Translations under genes and position numbers: made by a program
Part shown: piece by piece, positions 1 to 6,806 of the stretch
How the letters are laid out: each line of letters starts with the position of its first letter
Numbering within the stretch: position 1 is the first letter of the stretch
Assembly: GCA_031255955.1 (NCBI GenBank)
Contig: JAIRRO010000002.1
Span: 1 to 16,786, forward strand
Direction: 5' to 3'
Source of the DNA: Oscillospiraceae bacterium
GTDB taxonomy: Bacteria; Bacillota; Clostridia; Oscillospirales; Oscillospiraceae
Length of the DNA stretch: 16,786 nt
Notes under the pieces: generated by a model
The model's database searches: none
Told to the model about the DNA's origin: nothing
Seen by the model: only the letters and a program-made list of their open reading frames with translations

Positions 1-19
1 ACCGCCGCGTTATGACCAC
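1..19 (-). CDS. start of a divergent gene leaving the window (partial)
   Basis: On the minus strand a GTG at 19-17 opens a frame reading M-V-I-T-R-R before the window ends. A GGAGG ribosome site (minus strand, bases 33-29) lies nine bases upstream of it. A consensus promoter (68-96) lies further upstream. The three signals are correctly ordered, so a gene probably starts here, but only six codons are visible and its product cannot be guessed. Confidence 0.45.
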
Positions 20-37
20 TTCGCTAATCCTCCGTAT

Positions 38-56
38 TTCGCCGCGTGTCGGCGAA
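38..56 (-). promoter_or_regulatory. perfect inverted repeat in the leader of the left-edge gene
   Basis: TTCGCCG and CGGCGAA form a perfect 7-bp dyad around a 5-base loop. It lies between the predicted transcription start (about base 61) and the ribosome site of the minus-strand gene. It could be an mRNA hairpin or a repressor operator. There is no T-tract, so it is not an obvious terminator. Confidence 0.4.
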
Positions 57-67
57 CACAGCTCCAG

Positions 68-96
68 AGTATACACGACTGCGCGCGCGATGTCAA
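68..96 (-). promoter_or_regulatory. sigma-A type promoter, minus strand
   Basis: TTGACA (96-91) and TATACT (73-68) are separated by exactly 17 bases on the minus strand. The -35 is a perfect match and the -10 matches 5 of 6. Transcription would start near base 61 and reach the GTG at 19. The promoter lies back to back with the plus-strand promoter at 150-178. Confidence 0.7.
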
Positions 97-149
97 TACA
101 CCGAAAACGCTTTTCCGCCACCCGCCCGCAAAAAATTATGCACTTTCAC

Positions 150-178
150 TTGCAATGCTGCGCATTTCGCGGTATAAT
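150..178 (+). promoter_or_regulatory. sigma-A type promoter for the NfeD/flotillin genes
   Basis: TTGCAA (150-155) and a perfect TATAAT (173-178) are separated by 17 bases. The start would be near base 185, giving a leader of about 70 bases that ends in a very strong ribosome site (GGAGGGG, 241-247) six bases before the ATG at 254. It faces away from the minus-strand promoter at 68-96. Confidence 0.7.
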
Positions 179-253
179 AAAAGCGCGTCGCGAGCCGATT
201 CACCGCGGCGGACGGCGACTTTATTTTATGCATAATCTAAGGAGGGGACAGGT

Positions 254-964
254 ATGGCTTGGTTTTCCGCTTGGTGGGCGGAGCTCGGTGTGTTCGGACA
301 GGCGCTTGTGTGCGCGGCGTTGCCGGCAACGGTGGTGATGCTTATTCAAACGGCATTGCTGCTGTTCGGCGGCGCTTTCGGGGACGACGGAGATTCCGAC
401 TTCTCGCCGGAGGCTGACGCGGACGCGGATTTTGACGCTGACTTTGATGCAGACTCGGATATGGATGCGGATTTTGACGGCGACGCGGACGGCGATTTCG
501 ACAGCGGCAGCAACGACTACGGGCGCGCCTCGTCACACTCGGGGGACGGCTTGCGCGTGTTCACCGTGCGCGGTATCGTCGCGTTTCTCGCCATCGGCGG
601 CTGGACGGGCGTCGCGCTGCTGCGCGTCGGAGAAGGCATCGCGTTTTTCGGGGCAATCATCGCCGGTACAGCAGCGTTGTTGTTCGCGGCGCTGATGGTG
701 AAATGGGTGCTGAAGCTGCAAGCCAGCGGGAACCTCTCTCTGGCAAACGCCGTTGAACACACGGCAACGGTATACATCCCCATCCCGCCCGAGCGCTCGG
801 CGACAGGCAGGGTGACTATGCTCCTGCAGGGCAGATTCGCGGAGCTTGAAGCGGTCACAGACAGCGACACCCCGCTGAAAACCGGCGAGAGCGTTCAGGT
901 GGTGGGCGTTCTCGGCGAAAGCTGCCTGATAGTGAGTCGCGCTGGGGGAGATTTAGCGTGCTGA
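254..964 (+). CDS. NfeD-like membrane protein with Asp-repeat loop (flotillin partner)
   Basis: This 236-residue protein probably partners the flotillin encoded next. A hydrophobic segment (about 13-40) is followed by an extremely acidic loop (44-88). Two more hydrophobic segments (about 102-120 and 125-151) lead to a C-terminal soluble domain (about 160-230) that fits the small OB-fold of NfeD proteins. In the loop, Asp occupies every second position from 55 to 83, the other residues being mostly Ala or Phe, with no basic residue. Bacterial NfeD proteins such as B. subtilis YuaF are commonly encoded beside flotillins and influence membrane organisation. That role is family knowledge; the domain call is by eye. 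The ATG at 254 is set by GGAGGGG six bases upstream. The 3' end runs through a 17-bp tandem duplication containing the stop codon. Confidence 0.75.
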   Translation: MAWFSAWWAELGVFGQALVCAALPATVVMLIQTALLLFGGAFGDDGDSDFSPEADADADFDADFDADSDMDADFDGDADGDFDSGSNDYGRASSHSGDGLRVFTVRGIVAFLAIGGWTGVALLRVGEGIAFFGAIIAGTAALLFAALMVKWVLKLQASGNLSLANAVEHTATVYIPIPPERSATGRVTMLLQGRFAELEAVTDSDTPLKTGESVQVVGVLGESCLIVSRAGGDLAC

Positions 965-983
965 GGGATTTAACGTGCTGAGG
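950..983 (+). repeat. 17-bp tandem duplication across the NfeD stop codon
   Basis: The units at 950-966 and 967-983 read GATTTAGCGTGCTGAGG and GATTTAACGTGCTGAGG, which differ at one base. The gene's TGA (962-964) is in the first unit. The second unit lies just outside the gene, so the duplication has not changed the protein beyond its last residues. Confidence 0.85.
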
Positions 984-1090
984 CACGGGGAACGCGCCGG
1001 TTGGCGCGATTACCCCGCCGGTAGGCGCGGGATGACACCCAATGCGCGCCGCCGGGCGCGGCGCTAAAATGTCAGCAAATCAACATTTTT
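984..1090 (+). other. hairpin-rich spacer between NfeD and flotillin genes
   Basis: The spacer is almost entirely inverted repeats. CGCGCC-GGTT-GGCGCG (993-1008) is a perfect 6-bp stem. A CGCC-GGTA-GGCG hairpin and a very GC-rich imperfect one (about 1045-1064) follow. Last, AAAATGT (1066-1072) and ACATTTT (1083-1089) form a stem that runs into T-rich sequence just before the flotillin ribosome site. The structure could act in attenuation, partial termination or mRNA processing between the two genes. No function can be assigned from sequence alone. Confidence 0.5.
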
Positions 1091-1112
1091 ATATTTTTTG
1101 GAGGATTGTATT

Positions 1113-2522
1113 ATGCCGGTAGAAACCTTGGTACTGCTTGTTGTGGCGGCTGTTTTCGTGTTCTCGATGTTTGCCGTCGTGCTATCCCGCTATCGCAAAT
1201 GTCCCTCGGACAAAATTATGGTCATTTACGGAAAGGTCGGTACAAACCCGGACGGTTCCCCGCGCTCCGCGCGTTGTATTCACGGCGGCGCGGCGTTCAT
1301 TTGGCCGGTGATTCAGGCGTTTCAATACTTAGACTTAACGCCGCTGACGATAAGCGTTGACCTCACGAACGCGCTTTCGCACCAAAACATCCGCGTGGAT
1401 GTGCCGTCGCGCTTCACCGTCGGTATATCGACGGAATACGGCGTTATGCAAAACGCCGCCGAGCGTCTGTTGGGGCTGAAAATGAACGAGATTCACGAGC
1501 TGGCAAAGGACATTATGTTTGGACAGCTCCGCCTCGTCATCGCCACGATGGACATCGAGGAGATAAACACCGACCGCGACAAATTCCTTGAAGCCGTCTC
1601 TCACAACGTGGAAACCGAGCTGAAAAAGATCGGACTTCGCCTGATTAACGTGAACGTCACGGACATCACCGACGAATCGGGCTACATAGAAGCGCTGGGT
1701 AAGGAAGCCGCCGCGAAGGCGATTAACGACGCCAAGCAGAGCGTCGCCGAGAAAAACCGCGACGGCGCAACAGGTGTGGCGCGCGCCCACAAGGATGAGC
1801 GCATTGCCGTGGCTGAAGCCGACGCCACCGCCGTCGAGGGCGAAAACCGCGCCAAGGTGACGATTGCGCAGTCCGACGCCACACGACGCGAGCAAGAGGC
1901 GGAGGCGCTGCGCCGCGCGACAGCGGCGGAGCAAACCGCGGAAGCCCGCGCGCTTGAGGAAGCCTATGCCGCCCAGCAACTCGCCGAGCAGGCGCGCGCC
2001 GCGCGCGACGAGGCAACGGGTCAAGCCGACGTTATCGTAAACGCGCGCATCGCAAAGGAACGGCTGGAGCTTGAAGCGGAGGCAGACGCCGAGCAAGCCC
2101 GCCGCCGCGCCCGCGGTGAGGCGGACGCCATATACGCACGAATGGAGGCGCAGGCGCGCGGTACTCTGACAACGCTGGAAAAGCAGGCAGAGGGCTTCGG
2201 AAAGCTGGTTGCCGCCGCAGGCGGCGAACCCGGCGCCGCTGTTCAGCTTATGCTGGCGGATAAGATAGAGGATCTGGTGAAGATTCAAGTTGAAGCTGTC
2301 AAGAACCTGCATATCGACAAAATTACCGTGTGGGATTCGATGAGCGGGGACGGCGGCTCGCCGACGACCTCCAACTTTTTGGCAGGTATGATGAGATCAA
2401 TCCCGCCGCTCGGCGAAGCCTTTAAGCTGGCGGGCATGCGTCTGCCGGAGTTTTTAGGCACAGAACGCACCGACGCGGAGAACACGGACGCGCAAGCGCA
2501 AGCGCCCAAAACGGACGAATAA
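1113..2522 (+). CDS. flotillin-family SPFH protein
   Basis: This 469-residue membrane scaffold protein resembles bacterial FloT/YuaG. An N-terminal hydrophobic anchor (about 5-25) precedes an SPFH/band-7 domain (about 30-200). Next comes a long Ala/Glu/Arg-rich coiled coil (about 200-365) with the EA-type repeats typical of flotillins. A C-terminal flotillin region (about 365-440) and a hydrophilic Gln/Thr/Asp tail end the protein. Flotillins oligomerise and organise functional membrane microdomains; the NfeD-like gene directly upstream is their usual partner. The start is placed at the ATG at 1113 because GGAGG (1100-1104) lies eight bases before it. An in-frame TTG at 1098 overlaps that ribosome site and is unlikely to be used. 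A 325-residue antisense frame inside the gene is a by-product of its GC-rich third positions. Confidence 0.9.
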   Translation: MPVETLVLLVVAAVFVFSMFAVVLSRYRKCPSDKIMVIYGKVGTNPDGSPRSARCIHGGAAFIWPVIQAFQYLDLTPLTISVDLTNALSHQNIRVDVPSRFTVGISTEYGVMQNAAERLLGLKMNEIHELAKDIMFGQLRLVIATMDIEEINTDRDKFLEAVSHNVETELKKIGLRLINVNVTDITDESGYIEALGKEAAAKAINDAKQSVAEKNRDGATGVARAHKDERIAVAEADATAVEGENRAKVTIAQSDATRREQEAEALRRATAAEQTAEARALEEAYAAQQLAEQARAARDEATGQADVIVNARIAKERLELEAEADAEQARRRARGEADAIYARMEAQARGTLTTLEKQAEGFGKLVAAAGGEPGAAVQLMLADKIEDLVKIQVEAVKNLHIDKITVWDSMSGDGGSPTTSNFLAGMMRSIPPLGEAFKLAGMRLPEFLGTERTDAENTDAQAQAPKTDE

Positions 2523-2529
2523 TCAAATA

Positions 2530-2565
2530 CAAATAACGCAAATAATGCAAATAATGCAAATAATG
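2530..2565 (+). repeat. four tandem 9-bp units before the oxidase gene
   Basis: CAAATAACG is followed by three copies of CAAATAATG (2530-2538, 2539-2547, 2548-2556, 2557-2565). A partial copy, CAAATA, precedes them at 2524-2529. The last unit runs into the GGAGGT ribosome site (2565-2570). The array fills the 56-base gap between flotillin and oxidase genes and could change in length by slippage. Confidence 0.85.
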
Positions 2566-2578
2566 GAGGTATAAAATA

Positions 2579-3910
2579 ATGGCAAAAATCTTACTAATCG
2601 GGGCAAACCACGCCGGAACCGCGGCGGCAAACACAATCTTAGATACCTATCCCGGCAACGAGTTGACAATAATAGACCGCAACGACAACATCAGCTCTCT
2701 CGGTTGCGGCACCGCGCTGTGGGTGGGGCGGCAGATACCAAGCTCAGACGGGCTGTTCTATTCATCCGCCGCCGCGCTGGAATCCAAGGGCGCAACCGTT
2801 CATATGGAAACAGAGGTCACGGGGATTGACTTTGACGCCAAGACAGCCACGGCGAAAACTAAAAACGGCAGCGAGCTGCATTTGGACTTTGACAAGCTCA
2901 TTCTCGCGACAGGCTCCGCGCCCATAATGCCGAATATCCCCGGCTCTGATCTGGGGAATATTCAATCCGTCAAGCTGTTTCAGGACGGCAAACGCGCCGA
3001 CGAGCTGCTGGGCAAGCCGGAAATTAAAACAGTGGCGGTGATAGGCGCCGGGTACATTGGCGTCGAGCTTGCGGAGGCAATAGTGCGCCGCGGACGCAAG
3101 GCGCTGCTGTTCGAGGCTGAAAGCACAAGTCTTGCCTCCTACTATGACGATTGTATGACCGCCGATATGGATAAAACGCTGGGCGATAACGGCGTGGAGC
3201 TGCATTTCGGCGAGCGTGTGCAATCGTTTAAGGGCGACGGCGTTGTCTCGGGCATCGTCACCGACAAGGGCGATTATCAGATAGATATGGCGATTATGGC
3301 GATAGGCTTCAGACCGAACGCCACACTTGCAGGCGGAAAGCTCAAAACCATCGGCAACGGCGCCATCGCGGTAAACGCGCGTCAGGAAACAAGCATCCCC
3401 GGCGTGTACGCCGTGGGCGACTGCGCATCTATATATTCAAACGCGCTGCGCGACTGGACATACATCGCGCTTGCCACAAACGCCGTGCGCAGCGGCATCG
3501 TCGCCGCCCACAACGCCTGCGGCGGCTCGATAGAATCGCCCGGTGTGCAAGGCTCAAACGGCATCAGCGTGTTCGGATATAATATGGTCTCCACGGGTTT
3601 GAGCGAAAAAGCCGCCAAAAAGGCAGGTCTTGACGTGCTGACAACGGACTTCGCGGCGCTGCAAAAGCCCGCGTTTATGCCGGACAATCACGAGGTGAAG
3701 CTGCGCATTGTCTACGACGCAAAAACGCGCCGCGTACTGGGCGCGCAGATGGCGTCGCGCGAAAATATGTCGATGGGCATTCATATGTTTTCCCTTGCCG
3801 TGGAGGACGGCGTGACAATCGACAGATTGAAGCTGCTGGACATCTTCTTCCTGCCCCACTTCAACCAGCCCTACAACTATATAACAATGGCAGCCCTCAG
3901 CGCGAAATAG
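2579..3910 (+). CDS. nox: FAD-dependent NADH oxidase / CoA-disulfide reductase family
   Basis: This 443-residue protein belongs to the family of water-forming NADH oxidases, NADH peroxidases and CoA-disulfide reductases. The FAD Rossmann motif lies at residues 7-17 with His11. The single redox-active cysteine, Cys43, sits in LGCGTAL. The NAD-binding motif GAGYIG is at 156-161, the second FAD motif GVYAVGDCA at 275-283, and a C-terminal dimerisation domain follows. Length is normal for the family. Cys43 cycling through a sulfenic acid with NADH as donor would remove O2 or peroxide, useful for an anaerobe; whether O2, peroxide or CoA-disulfide is preferred cannot be read here. The ATG follows GGAGGT by eight bases. 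The gene is 56 bases after the flotillin with no terminator seen, so co-transcription is possible. Confidence 0.85.
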   Translation: MAKILLIGANHAGTAAANTILDTYPGNELTIIDRNDNISSLGCGTALWVGRQIPSSDGLFYSSAAALESKGATVHMETEVTGIDFDAKTATAKTKNGSELHLDFDKLILATGSAPIMPNIPGSDLGNIQSVKLFQDGKRADELLGKPEIKTVAVIGAGYIGVELAEAIVRRGRKALLFEAESTSLASYYDDCMTADMDKTLGDNGVELHFGERVQSFKGDGVVSGIVTDKGDYQIDMAIMAIGFRPNATLAGGKLKTIGNGAIAVNARQETSIPGVYAVGDCASIYSNALRDWTYIALATNAVRSGIVAAHNACGGSIESPGVQGSNGISVFGYNMVSTGLSEKAAKKAGLDVLTTDFAALQKPAFMPDNHEVKLRIVYDAKTRRVLGAQMASRENMSMGIHMFSLAVEDGVTIDRLKLLDIFFLPHFNQPYNYITMAALSAK

Positions 3911-3936
3911 TTTAATCAAAATTATTGATACACCAT

Positions 3937-4692
3937 TCAAATCACATAATTATTCCCAAGATTAATGCGCGATACGAATTGCCGCGCGCGCTCTGTGCGC
4001 GGGGCGCCGAACACATCCAGCGGTGTGCCGTATTCCAATATTTCTCCGCCGTCCATAAACGCCACCCTGTCCGCGATTTCATATATAAAGCTCATCTCGT
4101 GCGAAACGATTATCACGGCATGCTCACGCGCCGCCGCAATCTGTTTGATTACGGAAAGCACCTCGCCTATCGTCTCGGGATCGAGCGCAGAGGTCGGCTC
4201 GTCAAACAGCAGCGCGCGCGGCTTTAGTGCCAGAGAGCGCGCAATCGCGACGCGCTGCTGCTGTCCGCCGGACTTTTTGCTTGGATAATAATCGCGGTGA
4301 CTGAGCATCCCAACCTGATCAAGCAGATTTTCAGCCAGCTCCATTGCCGCGCGGTGGGGCATCCTTTGAACGGTAATCAGCCCCTCTGTTATGTTCTCAA
4401 GCGCCGTTTTATACTTGAACAGATTAAAGCCCTGAAACACCATACCCGTATTGCGCTGCATATAGCGGATGTCTTCTTTCCCGAGCGCGCTGACATCAAT
4501 GCTTCGTTCGTCAAGCGTGATGACGCCGGATTCCGGTGTTTCAAGAAAGTTGATGCAGCGCAGGAGCGTGCTTTTTCCCGAGCCGCTCGCACCGATGATG
4601 CCCAGCACCTCGCCCGCGGCAACCGATATATCAATGCCCCGCAAAACCTCGTGATTCTTAAACCTTTTTCGCAGCTGTGACACCTGAAGCAT
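3937..4692 (-). CDS. amino-acid-type ABC transporter ATPase
   Basis: This 251-residue ATP-binding subunit is of the polar amino acid uptake (GlnQ/HisP-like) class and would power the importer made with the next two genes. Walker A GASGSGKST is at 34-42, the Q-loop Gln at 87, Walker B LLFDEP at 161-166 with catalytic Glu165, and the H-loop His at 198. The signature motif reads KSGGQQQ (140-146), with Lys where this family nearly always has Leu, while the rest is canonical. Its start overlaps the end of the permease gene by 35 bases, which suggests translational coupling. It is the last gene of the unit and faces the oxidase gene across 26 bases holding only a weak 5-bp dyad. Confidence 0.9.
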   Translation of the reverse strand: MLQVSQLRKRFKNHEVLRGIDISVAAGEVLGIIGASGSGKSTLLRCINFLETPESGVITLDERSIDVSALGKEDIRYMQRNTGMVFQGFNLFKYKTALENITEGLITVQRMPHRAAMELAENLLDQVGMLSHRDYYPSKKSGGQQQRVAIARSLALKPRALLFDEPTSALDPETIGEVLSVIKQIAAAREHAVIIVSHEMSFIYEIADRVAFMDGGEILEYGTPLDVFGAPRTERARQFVSRINLGNNYVI

Positions 4693-5845
4693 CGCCGCTC
4701 ACCCCTTTCATTTCGCGCTCGTCGCATTTCAAATGCCGCTCCCAGATAAATAGCAGCCGCGACACAACAAGCGTAATCGCCCAATAGATAATCGCAAGCG
4801 TGATATACATCTCAAAATACCGATAATCCATCTGCGATAGCAGCTGTCCCTTACGCGTCATTTCCACCACGCTGACGGTAAACACCAGGCTGGTGCCCTT
4901 TATCATTCCGATGAAAGCATTTCCGAGACTCGGCAGCGCAATGACAAGCGTCTCCGGAATCACTATCCTCCGCAGCATCTGCCACGGCGACATCCCAATG
5001 GATGCCGCCGCTTCAAGCTGCCCCTTGTCCACCGCTTGAATCGCCGCGCGGATAGCCTCAGATGAATACGCCGCGTCGTTTAAGGACAGGGCGACAAGGG
5101 CGAAAACGATGCGCGGGACGCTATTGATAAAGCCTGTGTCCGCGCCTATCGCCTTCAGCAGCATCGGGATGCCGTACAGCGTTGCGTATAGCTGAATCAA
5201 TATCGGTGTGCCTCTGGTGAATGACACGTATGCGGACGCAATTTGCCTGAGTATCGGCACACGACGAACCTTGACCACAGCGACGCCGAACGCTACGATG
5301 ATGCTAAACAGCATAGACGCCACCGCGATTTCCATCGTTATCGGGAGGTATCGCAGAACGGGCGGGATGCGCTCAAAAATCAGCAGCACATCAAACATCG
5401 GTGATAGCTTATACCTCCGCCCCGCCTCCCCGGCGTCATCGACAGAGTTTTGAAGGATTGTCCCCAGCCGCCCGGCTCGAAAGCGCCAGCGTTCCGCTCC
5501 CTGCGCCTCAAAATCGGATTTTGCCGCAAGCGCCGATTCATACCGCGCGGCGTCCTTATAGGCTGAGCCTACAGGCTCTGTGAACGACAGAACAAGCGCC
5601 CCGTTTTCCCTACTGTAGACGCCGGGAACATCGACGAAGCCGTATTTTTCGTCCGTGTGAAGAAAGAAGCCGCCCTCCGTGTCAAAGCTGATGTATTCGC
5701 CGCGCCCCTCAAATTGATTCGTCGTCGCGCTGTACACCTGCAAATAATAGTCGCCGGAGAGCGGGACGCGCGCTATCGCGCAGGAGGAAGCTACGACGGC
5801 GAGCAACGCTGCCAGCGCAAGGGCGAAAAGCGCGCGCGTTTTCAT
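4658..5845 (-). CDS. amino-acid-type ABC permease with extra N-terminal exported domain
   Basis: This 395-residue protein has a C-terminal permease of the HisM/GlnP type with about five membrane segments (about 167-372). The cytoplasmic EAA loop, EAAASIGMSPW with a downstream I-x-x-P-E, spans 278-299. Unusually, about 145 extra residues come first: a signal-like segment (1-21) ending in a lipobox-like ASSC (Cys22), then a Tyr/Gly/Phe-rich, probably beta-rich domain (about 27-135) that I do not recognise. Ordinary permeases of this class are around 220 residues. The ATG at 5845 gives a clean MKTR signal start; an in-frame TTG at 5854 overlaps the upstream stop. No strong ribosome site is visible, so coupling to the upstream lipoprotein gene is likely. 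The extra domain could hold substrate or contact the binding protein. Confidence 0.85.
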   Translation of the reverse strand: MKTRALFALALAALLAVVASSCAIARVPLSGDYYLQVYSATTNQFEGRGEYISFDTEGGFFLHTDEKYGFVDVPGVYSRENGALVLSFTEPVGSAYKDAARYESALAAKSDFEAQGAERWRFRAGRLGTILQNSVDDAGEAGRRYKLSPMFDVLLIFERIPPVLRYLPITMEIAVASMLFSIIVAFGVAVVKVRRVPILRQIASAYVSFTRGTPILIQLYATLYGIPMLLKAIGADTGFINSVPRIVFALVALSLNDAAYSSEAIRAAIQAVDKGQLEAAASIGMSPWQMLRRIVIPETLVIALPSLGNAFIGMIKGTSLVFTVSVVEMTRKGQLLSQMDYRYFEMYITLAIIYWAITLVVSRLLFIWERHLKCDEREMKGVSGDASGVTAAKKV

Positions 5846-5850
5846 AATGC

Positions 5851-6741
5851 TCAAGACTGCTCAAACCATTCGGGCAGCCCGTCCTCTCCGAACCATTTTA
5901 TCGCAAGCTCCCGCAGCGTGCCGTTCTCACGGAGCATCACAATCGCCCCGTCAACGGCGTCGGCAAGCCTTGCCCCGGCGTCGTCCTTCGGGAACACATA
6001 CCAGCCGAGCGGGTCCTCAATCTGCCGCGCCTCCTCATCGGGCAGCGTCACGATTCTCAGCGCTTCAAACTGCTCCGGATAGCTCTGCCGACTGATTTTT
6101 AAGCCCCAATATTCGCTGAAGGCGAAATCCACGACGCCGTTTATCAAATCCTCAAACCCGACCACGCTGTCAACGCCGCTCGGGACGCCGATAATCGGAT
6201 TATCCGGATGCTCCTTGTTATATGTATCCGCAAAAATATCGGAGAACAGCCCCGTCCCCCGCAAATACACACGCTTGCCGCCCAGATCCGCGATGCCATT
6301 GATGCTCGTGTCGTCCGCGCGCGTGATTATCACCTGCCCGTTATAGGTGTACGGCTGCTTGCCGAACAGCCATTGCGCCTCCCGCTCCGGCTTTTTTGTG
6401 ATGTTGTTCGCGCCCATTTGGAACAGCCCGGAATTAAGTCCCGTGAAGATTGCCGGGAAATCGGTGACTTGAATATCGAACTCATATTCCGGCAGCAGGG
6501 CGTCAATCTCCGCCAGCACATCCCAGTCATAGCCGATAAAATTTTCGCTTCCGTCCTGCTGGAACGAATACGGGCGCGGTCCGCCGGAGTTTCCGACATT
6601 CACCCGCGTGACAGAAATGTCTGACGGCGTTGTAATATTTCCGTCTGATGGCGATGCATTATCCCCGCCGGATGGGGAGCAGCCGGATAAAATAATCGCA
6701 GTGATTGCCAGCGCAGTGAGAATTGAGAACAGCTTTTTCAT
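5851..6741 (-). CDS. ABC transporter substrate-binding lipoprotein (polar amino acid type)
   Basis: This 296-residue extracellular binding protein has a type II signal peptide ending in the lipobox LSGC (Cys21) and a flexible Ser/Gly/Asp/Pro linker (to about 40). The solute-binding family 3 fold follows. A PYSF segment, a GYDWDVL segment and the ILPE-like hydrophobic pattern are all typical of amino acid and opine binding proteins. The start is set at the ATG at 6741, nine bases from an AAAGGT ribosome site (minus strand, 6756-6751). A TTG eighteen bases further upstream would put that ribosome site inside the gene. It is followed directly by permease and ATPase genes and preceded, 65 bases away, by the molybdopterin oxidoreductase gene. 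The ligand cannot be read from sequence; a polar or zwitterionic small molecule is likely. Confidence 0.88.
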   Translation of the reverse strand: MKKLFSILTALAITAIILSGCSPSGGDNASPSDGNITTPSDISVTRVNVGNSGGPRPYSFQQDGSENFIGYDWDVLAEIDALLPEYEFDIQVTDFPAIFTGLNSGLFQMGANNITKKPEREAQWLFGKQPYTYNGQVIITRADDTSINGIADLGGKRVYLRGTGLFSDIFADTYNKEHPDNPIIGVPSGVDSVVGFEDLINGVVDFAFSEYWGLKISRQSYPEQFEALRIVTLPDEEARQIEDPLGWYVFPKDDAGARLADAVDGAIVMLRENGTLRELAIKWFGEDGLPEWFEQS

Positions 6742-6806
6742 AATAAACAGACCTTTCAAAATAAATGTATTGGTTTATCGCCTTGCTTTGCCGGGACTTT
6801 ATCCGC

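Noticed and set aside
12..338. 108-residue plus-strand frame over the left-edge promoters
   Set aside because: It crosses both promoters and overlaps the NfeD gene out of frame, is Arg-rich, and has no ribosome site.
1335..2312. 325-residue antisense frame inside the flotillin gene
   Set aside because: It mirrors a strongly supported coding region on the other strand, is Cys/Arg/Leu-rich without any motif, and has no ribosome site. It results from GC-biased codons.
3911..3936. Bidirectional terminator between the oxidase and ABC ATPase genes
   Set aside because: Only a 5-bp ATCAA/TTGAT dyad is present with no T-run, too weak to call.
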